A stretch of DNA of 37,947 bases. It comes from Bacilli bacterium (GTDB lineage: Bacteria > Bacillota_I > Bacilli_A > RFN20 > UBA1709). Shown piece by piece: positions 23,089 to 31,823 of this stretch (positions are counted from its first letter, which is position 1; each line of letters opens with the position of its first letter). A program made the translations under genes and the position numbers. The notes under the pieces were generated by a model that ran no database searches, had not been told where the DNA came from, and saw only the letters and a list, made by a program, of their open reading frames with translations. The stretch covers positions 1 through 37,947 of the forward strand of contig JAFTIF010000008.1 in NCBI GenBank assembly GCA_017457045.1, read 5' to 3'.

Positions 23089-23117
23089 TTGATTTTTAAA
23101 AAAATAAATGATATAAT
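23089..23117 (+). promoter_or_regulatory. Promoter for ncRNA/tRNA-Val unit
   Basis: TTGATT, 17-nt A tract, TATAAT. Confidence 0.8.
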
Positions 23118-23123
23118 AAATAT

Positions 23124-23471
23124 ATAAAAATGTAAATATAGTTTAAATAAAAACACTTGCGATACACAAGAGTTGAGAGGTAATAACTTTCTATTTACAC
23201 CATTTAGATTTATAATTGTTCTTATATCTACTCCATATGTGGATCGTATGGGAAAGACCTAAAAATATTTTATTTATGGTATATGGTAGAGTAAAGTGTT
23301 AGGTGAAAACCCTATCTGGGATGTAATCAAAGTAGGAAACAAAATGATAATGGTAGACATTATATATTTAAATGAAAATATATTTCTACAAAATTTAATT
23401 GAAGGAACGCTTTTAAATTAAGTGCGGTGAGGCGCAGACTTTATTATTTGTAAGGTTTAGAGATATGTTTT
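23124..23471 (+). ncRNA. Non-coding RNA (about 350 nt) ahead of tRNA-Val
   Basis: Starts at a clear promoter and holds no credible gene. AT-rich with local stems such as AAATATA/TATATTT near 23365-23390, and GGTAGAGTAAAGTG/CACTTTA-like partners. No family recognised; may be the precursor leader of tRNA-Val. Confidence 0.45.
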
Positions 23472-23548
23472 GCGGGATTAGCTCAGTAGGTTAGAGCGCT
23501 ACCCTTACAAGGTAGATGTCCGCGGTTCGAGTCCGTGATCCCGCACCA
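23472..23548 (+). tRNA. tRNA-Val(TAC)
   Basis: Acceptor GCGGGAT/ATCCCGC, anticodon loop CTTACAA, encoded CCA. Confidence 0.95.
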
Positions 23549-23572
23549 TAAAATAAAAATAAGGAGGCTTAT

Positions 23573-24454
23573 ATGGACTCTTATAGTAAAGAAACAATTT
23601 TTCATTTGCCGGGTATTTTTAGATATCCGCAACTTTATGAAATTTTGTTAAAATTATACTTAAATAAAAAAGAATATTTTAAAAATAATGTAAAAATAGG
23701 CTCTATTTATGATAGCCCTGGAGGAATCTGAAATGGAGGAAGGCTTATCACAGGAAATGAAAAATCTTTATCAGAGCTTGCCGCGATAAAAGATATGATG
23801 TTAAAATATCAAATTCCAATTAGATTTACATTTACTAATTGTTTATTAGAGGAAGAACATCTTCATGATACCTATTGTAATATTCTATTAGAGTTATTTA
23901 ATACAGGAATAAATGAAATTATTTGTAATAAAGAAATTTTGGAAAATTACATTAGAAATAAATATGGAAATAATTATAAATATATTTCTTCTACTACAAA
24001 AAGAATGACAAATAAAGAAAAACAAAAAGAGGAAATAGAAAAAGATTATTATTTAATAGTTTTAGATTATGACCATAATAAAGATTTTAATTTTTTACAG
24101 TCTATTAAAAATAAGCATAAATGTGAATTATTGTGTAATGCAGTTTGTAAACCAAATTGTCCTAATAGAATTAAACATTATGAAAGTATTTCTCAATCTC
24201 AACTTTTGTATAGCACAGAACAGTTCGTGTGTCAAGACTCATTTAAACATTTTTGGGAAGTGAAAAATAAAAATTCAAATTTTATTTCTATTGAAGATAT
24301 TGAAAACATTTATTTACCTATGGGCTTTACAAATTTTAAATTAGAAGGAAGAACAACCCATCCTTTAGATTTAATAGAAATATTACTTTATTATTTAGTA
24401 AAAGAAAAATATCAACCAGAGGTTAGAGATTTATTACAAATTTCAATCTGGTAA
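23573..24454 (+). CDS. TIM-barrel-like (peptidase U32-like) protein with one in-frame TGA
   Basis: 293 residues starting at ATG 23573 behind AAGGAGG, if TGA at 23729 (GGI-TGA-NGGRL) is Trp. Otherwise translation would need an internal ATG with no ribosome site and lose 74 residues. PIRFTFTNCLLEEEHL, NEIICNKEILENYIR, KYISSTTKRM, IVLDYDHN, ELLCNAVCKPNCPNRIKHY, QSQLL and FKLEGRT resemble a barrel with a C-x3-C-x3-CPxR cluster, as in U32-related proteins. Biochemical role unknown. Located inside the tRNA array. Confidence 0.72.
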
Positions 24455-24461
24455 AATAAAT

Positions 24462-24522
24462 AAGACAGAAACTGCAATTTTATTTTTCTTTATTAGGCTA
24501 AAAGAATAACTGTCTTGTTTTT
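24462..24522 (+). terminator. Terminator-like hairpin with 41-nt loop
   Basis: AAGACAG (24462-24468) pairs with CTGTCTT (24510-24516), then GTTTTT. The loop starts with AAACTGCAATTTT. It directly abuts tRNA-Pro, so it may be an RNA element rather than a plain terminator. Confidence 0.55.
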
Positions 24523-24599
24523 CGGGAAGTGGCTCAATTTGGTAGAGCACTTGGTTTGGGACCAAGGGGTTGCAGGTTCAAATCCTGTCTTCCCGACCA
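24523..24599 (+). tRNA. tRNA-Pro(TGG)
   Basis: Acceptor CGGGAAG/CTTCCCG, anticodon loop TTTGGGA, encoded CCA. Confidence 0.95.
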
Positions 24600-24774
24600 T
24601 TTTGATATTAACAATGGCTCATATCGCGGGAAAGTCGATGCCCTAGGGAGATAAGAAGCGGCTGCCAAAAGTTCGTTATATGAGTAAGGTTTGTAATATA
24701 TAATTAAGTATTTCCGCCATTTGGCTCGGTGATGGGTTCGAAGGAATATTTAATAATAAATCCGAGCAACATAT
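24600..24774 (+). ncRNA. Structured segment between tRNA-Pro and tRNA-Tyr
   Basis: CTCATAT (about 24618) pairs with ATATGAG (about 24678), enclosing 55 nt; GCTCGG/CCGAGC (about 24724 and 24762) forms a second long hairpin. No gene. Confidence 0.45.
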
Positions 24775-24859
24775 GGGTGGTTAGCAAAGCGGCCAACTGC
24801 ACGAGACTGTAAATCTCGCCTCATTGAGTTCCGTGGTTCGAATCCACGACTACCCACCA
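24775..24859 (+). tRNA. tRNA-Tyr(GTA)
   Basis: Class II, acceptor GGGTGGT/ACTACCC, anticodon loop CTGTAAA, encoded CCA. Confidence 0.95.
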
Positions 24860-25127
24860 TTATAAAAATAAATTATTCATATATATCCTCACACTGTGGC
24901 GCGTTATTCTAGTGAGAAAAACTCGGTTTAGCTGACTATTGAAATAATCTAGGACGTCAATTCTTATTGGTTTGAAGTATATACTAAACGGCAATCAAGT
25001 CGTGGATATGCGTAAGCATCCACCTGAATTTTAAAGCGAAAGCGCAGAGCTGGTAACGGACTGTAATTCACGGAGAAACTCAACTTGACCTAAGATATAG
25101 AATTACTAATAAGATGCCACACTTCTT
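24860..25127 (+). ncRNA. Structured segment between tRNA-Tyr and tRNA-Asn
   Basis: 268 nt without a gene. A 6-bp hairpin GTGGAT/ATCCAC near 25003-25024 is clear; other short pairings are possible. No family recognised. Confidence 0.4.
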
Positions 25128-25204
25128 GCCTCAATAGCTCAGTTGGTTAGAGCACTTGACTGTTAATCAAGGGGTCCTAGGTTCAAGTCCTAGTTGGGGC
25201 GCCA
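25128..25204 (+). tRNA. tRNA-Asn(GTT)
   Basis: Acceptor GCCTCAA/TTGGGGC, discriminator G, anticodon loop CTGTTAA, encoded CCA. Last tRNA of the array. Confidence 0.95.
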
Positions 25205-25222
25205 TTAAGACAATAAAAATTT

Positions 25223-25251
25223 TTGACAAATTCAAAAATTTTTGATATAAT
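25223..25251 (+). promoter_or_regulatory. Promoter for the terminal ncRNA
   Basis: TTGACA, 17-nt spacer, TATAAT. Confidence 0.85.
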
Positions 25252-25257
25252 ATATAT

Positions 25258-25530
25258 AGATAAATGAGAAAGATATAAAATTATTTTTAGACAAGAGAAC
25301 TGCAATATATTGTACATGGATACTGAATTAACAATAGTTTTGAATTAAGAAAAGGATTGTTTTAGGTCTTTACCCGCTATAATGTAAAGCGTAGAAAGTA
25401 GTTCCCGTTGTGGAGTATTGGGGGATTATTCAACGAGAGTTTATGAATATTCTTCTTGTCTAGGTTTTTTCATTTCAATTCCCTTTCCAAGGTTAATCGC
25501 AATAATATAGTGATTAACCTTCTTTTTTTT
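25258..25530 (+). ncRNA. Independent ncRNA (about 270 nt)
   Basis: Own promoter and terminator, no gene. TAGACAAGA (25288-25296) pairs with TCTTGTCTA (25454-25462), a 9-bp closing helix; the loop starts GAACTGCAAT. Inside, TTTAC/GTAAA and CGTTG/CAACG stems. A discrete transcript of unknown family. Confidence 0.65.
25491..25530 (+). terminator. Rho-independent terminator, plus strand
   Basis: GGTTAATCGC pairs with GTGATTAACC (10 bp incl. one G-U), then TTCTTTTTTTT. Confidence 0.92.
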
Positions 25531-25533
25531 GCA

Positions 25534-25575
25534 TAAAAAAAAGAAGATGCTATTCCGCATCTTCTTTTTTTATTT
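25534..25575 (-). terminator. Rho-independent terminator, minus strand
   Basis: 15-bp stem (25536-25550 with 25557-25571) with T runs on both sides, so it may act in both directions. The TAG of the minus-strand gene lies at its loop. Marks convergent transcription. Confidence 0.9.
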
Positions 25576-25741
25576 TTTCTTCTGTTTCTTCATATTTATA
25601 AGGAGCGTTTTCAATATCTATAGCTTCATTATATATTTCTTCTGTTCCTATTTTTTTTATTAAATAATCTTCATCAGAATAAGTCTTGTATAGATTAACT
25701 CCATCATTTCTTGTTTTATAAAATTCTTTTATTATACTCAT
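25550..25741 (-). CDS. Small tail-module protein, 63 residues
   Basis: MSIIKEFYKTRNDGVNLYKTYSDEDYLIKKIGTEEIYNEAIDIENAPYKY: this short protein type recurs near the end of tail operons in phages of gut bacteria (text above is split by motif: FYKTRNDGV, LYKTYSD, EAIDIENAPY). Start overlaps the preceding TAA by one base. Function unknown. Confidence 0.75.
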   Translation of the reverse strand: MSIIKEFYKTRNDGVNLYKTYSDEDYLIKKIGTEEIYNEAIDIENAPYKYEETEEKIKKEDAE

Positions 25742-26475
25742 TATGCATTAACCTCCAATTCACTAATAGGTTTTATTTGATCTGCATATGCACTCCAATT
25801 GGTTGCAGCTTTAAAACTTTCTACACTTTCATCCGGTACATAAATATAACCAGTCCCATTTGCTATTGGTGTATCTTGAAATGCTGTAGTATATTTTAAC
25901 GTTATAGGTGTTGCATTATTAATTATCAATTTCGATAAATTACTACATCCGCTAAATGAATAACTATTTATTTCAGTTATACCACTATGTAATTCCAATG
26001 ATGTTAAACTTGTACAGTCGCTAAAACCTTGACTAGGTATACTAGTGATACCATTAGGAAAACTGGTTATAGCTAAATCTTGACAATTATAAAAAGCATA
26101 TTGTCCTATTGATGTTATACTATTTGGTAATTTAGTCCAGTTTAAATGTACACAACTATAAAAAGCATATTGTCCTATTGATGTTATACTATTTGGTAAT
26201 GCTTCAAAATTATTATATTGATTTAAATATGTTTGATGATAGAAAGCATAATCACCTATCGAAGTTAACCCTTTTGGTAGTTTGGTACAATTGAGACCTC
26301 GATCTTGGATGATACTCAAATAACTAGCTTCCAGTTCTGAATCTCCACCATTTGGGATATTTTGGATGGCGGTAGACATATCCCCAGGTTTATAAGTAGT
26401 AGTTTCACCATTCTTTCCTCTTATAGCATTAGCTATATTAGTTAAATTTTCTTCTTCAATTAAAACTTTTCCCAT
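25741..26475 (-). CDS. BspA-like leucine-rich-repeat tail protein
   Basis: 244 residues. The N-terminus (IANAIRGKNGETTTYKPGDM then AIQNI) is a frequent attachment domain in phage fibres. It is followed by about six 23-residue LRR_5/BspA repeats, each with (L/F)PxGxTSIGxYAFxxC. The C-terminal part ends with YVPDESVESFKAATNWSAYA, the usual cap of such proteins. Probably a host-surface-binding tip. Two repeats are nearly identical in DNA. Confidence 0.85.
   Translation of the reverse strand: MGKVLIEEENLTNIANAIRGKNGETTTYKPGDMSTAIQNIPNGGDSELEASYLSIIQDRGLNCTKLPKGLTSIGDYAFYHQTYLNQYNNFEALPNSITSIGQYAFYSCVHLNWTKLPNSITSIGQYAFYNCQDLAITSFPNGITSIPSQGFSDCTSLTSLELHSGITEINSYSFSGCSNLSKLIINNATPITLKYTTAFQDTPIANGTGYIYVPDESVESFKAATNWSAYADQIKPISELEVNA
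26088..26205 (-). repeat. Tandem 69-bp LRR-coding repeat
   Basis: A block of over 40 identical bases beginning at 26088 recurs at 26157, offset by 69 bp (23 codons). Suggests recent unit duplication and scope for copy-number change. Confidence 0.75.
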
Positions 26476-26478
26476 ATT

Positions 26479-29400
26479 CTAATACTCCTTTCCTTCAGCA
26501 TCTAATATACTTTCAACAATTTGAGTTACGACAGTATCAATATCACCTAATTTTTCATTTAATAGATCTTCAGAAGCAACCTTAATATAATTATGTCCTG
26601 TTCCAACTCCAATTTGAGTTATATATCCATCTTCCCAAACTAATGTAATAAATAATCCAACTTCTTTAATAATAGGACCGTTTTCTCCATTATAAATATA
26701 TGTATTTGCTAATGTTAATGATTCTGGTTCATTCCATAAATCAGTTGCTTTAAACCATACAGGTTGATTATCAAGATATAATAAAATTCCATATTCATTT
26801 GAAGTATTTTTATCATAAATAGTTTGTAATACTCCTGCTAATTGTACTGTAAAATCATTTCCAATTTCTTCATTAATAAAATTGAATTCTTCTTCTCCTT
26901 CTGTAAAGAAAGTTGTATAAGCTTCATCAGATGGATTAATCACATAAGTATTCATTTGATTTGTAATATCATTATACATCATATATGCTCCAGCTGGTGA
27001 GAAACCTCCTAATGCAGTTGGATCATCATATTCTCCTGTAAAAATATCTGTTGTTTTCCATTCATCTTCACTTGCTAATTTAAAAGCAATTTTACTATTT
27101 AACACATATTCACCATTTAAGAAAACCGTTGAAAAAGGTCTTAAAGTTTGATATACATCTCCATTAGGTGCATCCGCATTAATTAATAAGAATCAATCTG
27201 CCCATTCACCTAACATACTATTTCTTGTATTTGGAGTAAAGAAATGTCCTTTTACAATATAAGCAGTTCCATTTTCTGCATAATCACTCAAATTAACTGG
27301 ATTTGTTTCATCTGTTGCTGCAATAACTGGTAAAGAGCCTGCTCCTGCTGCAGCTTCATCTACATATGCTTTTGTTGCTACACTATCTGGTAATAATTCA
27401 TCAGGAATTGGAACAATTCTTTCATAACGATATTTTGAATAACTTAATGTGATAGTTTTATCTCCTATTATTTTACGTTCTTTTTCACCCAATGCTAAGT
27501 AAAGTCCATTATATAAAAGACCGCTATTATATCCTAATCTAAAGAAAGATTCTCTATCTTCTCCAAAGAATAGATAAATTGCGTTACTATCACTACCACC
27601 GTATCTCTTAAATCCCTCACGAGCATCTGTCCATTGACAAAGATATTCTACACCATTAATTGTTACTTTTCATTTATATCATTTTAATTCATCATTTTCT
27701 GCTAATGTTGCTAACCAATCACTTTCTGTTGATTCATAGTTGTGATGTCCAGTCGTATCGTTTCATTGACCATTAAGCATAGTAGATTCTAATAACTGAG
27801 TAAATGTTTCTACTCCTGAGAAAGTTGTATTATAATAAAAATGTCCAAATGGTTTATTATAAATATGAGCAATATGGTCTCCATCATCTTCAGCCCAGTT
27901 ATAAACAACTCTATCTCTTTGACGATCTTCCGCAAGCATTTCATCAACAGGGATGAATTGTTGATCTATTTGATGAATAATATCTTTTTGTTCTGTTGTT
28001 GAAATTGTTACTTCATGAGCAACAGTCTTGTCAAGTTCTGAACCTAAATAATCTAAATATGTTGCATATCCATTTGAAGTTGTTGCAGAACTAAGATATC
28101 CATATTTTAAAACAAAATTACCATCATCAAATTCAAAGCAAGGAGAACCTTCAGATCCAGTACTTACACCAGTGCCATATTCAATTCCGTCAACTGTTAA
28201 AACAAGTCCTTTACCATTTGTCATAAAGGCTGCTAAATCATCACCATAATTACCAAATTCCGCATTAAAATCAATAGGGAATGTATTTGTACTTTCAGCA
28301 TACGCTGTTCTTGGGAATTTTTCTACATAGAAAGGTTTATTTTTTATATAATCTACAGCACTTACATCATTTTGATTCCAGTCTGATTGAGTTTGTTCGC
28401 TATTTTCTGGAATATCTATAGCGGCAATTGCATCATCTACATATTTTTTATGAGCAGGGTTATAATCTCCTGTTACATCATAAGGCGTAATATTATCAGT
28501 TGTTGCAAATCTATATGCAACATATTTTTTAGAAACCTCGTTAATAGTAAAAGTATTAGAGGATCTCGTGAAATCAATCACATATTGATTTAAAATAGAC
28601 GCAACATTGCCTAGTAATGGTATATAACCATTAAGTGTTATTGATGTAGAGTTAACTAAAAGTGAACAATCTAATACAAATATATCAAACTCATGTATAT
28701 TTTCATGATGCATTTTTATAACTAAAGCATATCTATTATCAGCAGAATTTTCTCAATATTTAGCATATGCTTTTTGAAATAATTCTTTAATACCTGATAA
28801 TTCATATGTTGAATTATAATTTTCTGAAGGAAAATCTACTATATAAACATTTTTTTCTTCTAAACAATCTTTATTATTTATTAAATTTTGTATTGATTGT
28901 TCATCTAAAATATTTGGTAAATCTATATATTCTTTTGGTATTTTATTACCGATTAATACATTACCTCTTATATCCTTTACGATTACTTTATGATATTTTG
29001 ATGTGTCATTTGTGAAAATTCTTTCAGCACCTAAACTAAGATAACATGGAAAATCATCTAAGTTTCCCCAATCGCTATTACCATCACTTTCAAGAATATA
29101 ACTAGTACCATCCCATATAATTTCTATCGGCTCCTTGTTAAAATATACATCATTAAAAGAACCACATTCTCCACTATAAATCCAATATTCATAAAGACCA
29201 GGTGTATTAGTATTCTCTTTAAATTCTAATGTACCTATTCCTATAAAACCTTCTTTATCAATTTCTTCTTTTGTATAATAATTAGTTAAATCTGGATCAA
29301 CAGTTGGTACAGACCCTGCATCTATAGTAGTTCCGTCTGACATGTGACATAGTAAACTTCCATCCGTGTCAATAGATAAATCCACTACAGAAATACCATC

Positions 29401-29553
29401 ATTACCATTTTCAGGGGTAGGAATAGCCATAGTTGTTGTTGTTCCATCATTTAAAGTAAAAATTAAATTACTACCATCTACTTGCACATTAGAAAAACCG
29501 GCAGCAACTTTATTTGCATATTTTTTAGCTAAGCTTAAAGTTATAACATCCAT
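26479..29553 (-). CDS. Large tail fibre/baseplate protein, five in-frame TGA
   Basis: 1024 residues, one frame from ATG 29553 to TAG 26479, if TGA codons (after QKAYAKY, MLNGQ, NDELK, KWYK context and GEWAD) are Trp. Read with TGA as stop it falls into four pieces, three without ribosome sites. N-terminal: MDVITLSLAKKYANKVAAGFSN-like anchor (given by motif) common to fibres, then GISVVDLSIDTDGSLLCHMSDGT and DPDLTNYYTKEEID, classic phage fibre phrases. Middle: QSDWNQND then VDYIKNKP repeats. About a dozen Trp codons are TGG, so usage is mixed. Confidence 0.85.
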
Positions 29554-29556
29554 ATT

Positions 29557-29739
29557 CTATTGTAACCTCCATTCTTTTTCATTCGTTAAGATATAAACAT
29601 CGCCAGTTGTGATAATATATGCTACACTACCAGGGCAGCAAGAATTCACATCTAGTTCGTCTAATTCATCTGCGCTATCAAGATAATATTCTTTATAATT
29701 ATAATCTGTTCTAGCGCCTTGTTTTACTAAATACGCCAT
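29557..29739 (-). CDS. Small conserved tail-module protein, 60 residues
   Basis: MAYLVKQGARTDY, then YLDSADELDELD, CCPGSVAYIITTGDVYILTN and EKEW. The VAYII..GDVYILNS.EW pattern is very common in phages at the start of tail/baseplate operons. GGAGG site. First gene of the minus-strand module; no standard promoter ahead of it. Confidence 0.8.
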   Translation of the reverse strand: MAYLVKQGARTDYNYKEYYLDSADELDELDVNSCCPGSVAYIITTGDVYILTNEKEWRLQ

Positions 29740-29825
29740 ATTTTTCCTCCTTCCGTATTCTAAAACTATTTCAAAAAAGTTTTATTTAGATTAATCTGCT
29801 TAGACCAACCTTACGACATCTTTAG

Positions 29826-29854
29826 TTGATTTTTTAAAAAAATAATGTTATAAT
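29826..29854 (+). promoter_or_regulatory. Promoter for the DUF2828 gene
   Basis: TTGATT, 17-nt T/A tract, TATAAT. Confidence 0.82.
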
Positions 29855-29914
29855 ATATATGTAAAAATAAAAAAAGAAAGGGTTTCTTGAAATAAGAAAC
29901 AATGGTAATAAAAT

Positions 29915-31420
29915 ATGAATACATTTATGGATAGTTTAATTAGAACAACAAATTTTGTTGAAACTGAAAATGGCGCAATAGCACATAAAACCACTTTAAA
30001 CAAAATATATGATATGTTTGCATTAGGTGGGGCATATAGAAATAGAACTGATGAAGATTGTATTTTACTATTTAAAAATGCCCTAGAAGAAGATGAAACA
30101 CTTGCGGTAAAATGTTTATTTTATTTAAGGGATATCCGCGGTGGACAAGGTGAAAGAAGATTCTTCAGAGTATGTTTTAATTGGTTAGCAAAAAATTATC
30201 CTGAAATTGCAAGAAGAAACTTAGTTAATCTTGCTGAATATGGAAGATATGATGACCTATATTGTGTAGTAGACACATCTGTTGAAAAAGATATGTTTGC
30301 ATTAGTAAAAGAACAACTAGAAAAAGATATTGCTTCAATGAACGAAAGCGAAAAAGCAGGGGTATCTCTATTAGCAAAATGGTTAAAGAGTGAAAATGCA
30401 TCTTCAAAAGAAACTAAAATGTTAGGGAATAAAACTCGTATTGCTTTAGGGCTAACTCATAAAGCATATAGAGAAATCTTATCTGCATTAAGAACTAGAA
30501 TAAATATAGTTGAAAAACTTATGTCTGAAAGAAGATTTAATGAAATAGAATATTCTAAAATACCTTCAAAAGCAGGGCTTATATATAGAAATGCTTTTGC
30601 AAAAAGAGATGCAGAAAGATATAAAGAGTTTATGGCAAGCAAAGATACTAAAATCAATGCTGGAGTAAACTACCCATATGAAATGGTTAGAGAGGTTACT
30701 AAACATCTTAATCATTATTATTGGCAAGAAGATTATAAGTGGACAGAAGAAGAAAGAAATTCACTTCAAAAATTCTGGGATCAACAAAAAGATTATCTTA
30801 ATGGAGTTCCTTGTAAAATGATGGGAGTAATTGATACTTCAGGTTCTATGACAGGAGCTTCAGGAAATAATGTAGCACCTATTGATGTTGCCATTTCAAT
30901 TGGAATGTATGCAGCAGAAAGATTGGGAGGTCCATTCAAAAACCATTTTATGACTTTCGCAAGTCAACCTCAATTAATTGAGATTGAAGGAATTGATTTC
31001 GTAGATAAAGTAAAACGCATTTATGATAAAAACCTTGTAGATAATACAGACTTAAAAGCGGCTTTTGATTTAATCAAAAATATCGCATTACAACCAGGGG
31101 TTAGACGCGAAGATGTTCCAACTAAATTAGTTGTAGTATCTGATATGGAAATAGATGGCGGAAGTTACTGGAGAAACGAGTCAATAAGAAAAACTGAAAT
31201 GGAAAACATTAGAGCAGAGTGGGTAGCTTTAGGTCTAGAAATGCCACAATTAGTATACTGGAATGTAAATGCTAGACAAAATCTAATTTTAGACAGCGAT
31301 GAAGCAACATATGTAAGTGGATGTAGTCCAGTAATCTTTGAAAGTATCTTAACTGGTAAATCAGGATGGGATCTATGCTACGATAAACTAATGTCAGAAA
31401 GATATGAACAAGTAAAATAG
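29915..31420 (+). CDS. DUF2828/Ro60-like protein with vWA domain
   Basis: 501 residues. The N-terminal ~260 residues are a helical-repeat domain with LYLRDIRGGQGERRFFR-like text (here FYLRDIRGGQGERRFF), the hallmark of DUF2828 and of the distantly related TROVE/Ro60 fold. Residues 300-500 are a von Willebrand A domain with MIDAS motif DTSGSM (307-312) and a later D of VVSDMEID. Ro60 proteins bind misfolded and Y RNAs; an RNA-binding role here is inferred. All ten or so Trp are TGG. Between the AAAGGG site and the ATG lies a 7-bp hairpin (29882-29900) and a short out-of-frame ATG at 29902. Ends in a terminator. Confidence 0.82.
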   Translation: MNTFMDSLIRTTNFVETENGAIAHKTTLNKIYDMFALGGAYRNRTDEDCILLFKNALEEDETLAVKCLFYLRDIRGGQGERRFFRVCFNWLAKNYPEIARRNLVNLAEYGRYDDLYCVVDTSVEKDMFALVKEQLEKDIASMNESEKAGVSLLAKWLKSENASSKETKMLGNKTRIALGLTHKAYREILSALRTRINIVEKLMSERRFNEIEYSKIPSKAGLIYRNAFAKRDAERYKEFMASKDTKINAGVNYPYEMVREVTKHLNHYYWQEDYKWTEEERNSLQKFWDQQKDYLNGVPCKMMGVIDTSGSMTGASGNNVAPIDVAISIGMYAAERLGGPFKNHFMTFASQPQLIEIEGIDFVDKVKRIYDKNLVDNTDLKAAFDLIKNIALQPGVRREDVPTKLVVVSDMEIDGGSYWRNESIRKTEMENIRAEWVALGLEMPQLVYWNVNARQNLILDSDEATYVSGCSPVIFESILTGKSGWDLCYDKLMSERYEQVK

Positions 31421-31441
31421 GCGGTTTCCGCCTCTTTTTTA
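31420..31441 (+). terminator. Rho-independent terminator
   Basis: GGCGG, loop TTT, CCGCC, then TCTTTTTT; the stem starts in the TAG stop. Confidence 0.88.
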
Positions 31442-31446
31442 TTTAT

Positions 31447-31475
31447 TTGATAATTTTTAAAAAATATTATATAAT
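31447..31475 (+). promoter_or_regulatory. Promoter for HTH and Cys-rich genes
   Basis: TTGATA, 17 nt, TATAAT. Confidence 0.8.
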
Positions 31476-31505
31476 TATAATGTAATAAAAAAGGGAAGGA
31501 AAGTG

Positions 31506-31823
31506 ATGGAAATGGAAGTAGGAAGAAGACTAGCAACAGCGAGAGAATATCTAGGACTTTCGCAAGAAAATGTTGCAAAAATAATACATATTACTATTGA
31601 AGAAGTAAGGGTATATGAAAATAGACATTTTATAAATTCTACGGAATTAAAACCTTTCTTAAAATTGTATGGAATTACAAAAGAAGATTTATATAATAAT
31701 GATAAAGACATCATAAAAAATATAAAAGGTTTTAATAAATTAAGTAAACACGATAAAAAAGAAGTTGTTGGATTATTTAAGTTATTAAAAGATATTAAGA
31801 AAAGGAGATGAGTGTTATGTTAA
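31506..31823 (+). CDS. Xre-family helix-turn-helix regulator
   Basis: About 101-105 residues. N-terminal RRLATAREYLGLSQENVAKIIHITIEEVRVYEN is a standard HTH_3 domain, with ELKPFLKLYGITKEDL after it. The ORF meets TGA at 31809; if TGA is Trp it ends four codons later at TAA 31821. It overlaps the start of the next gene. Probably regulates this unit or a phage switch; target unknown. Confidence 0.82.
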
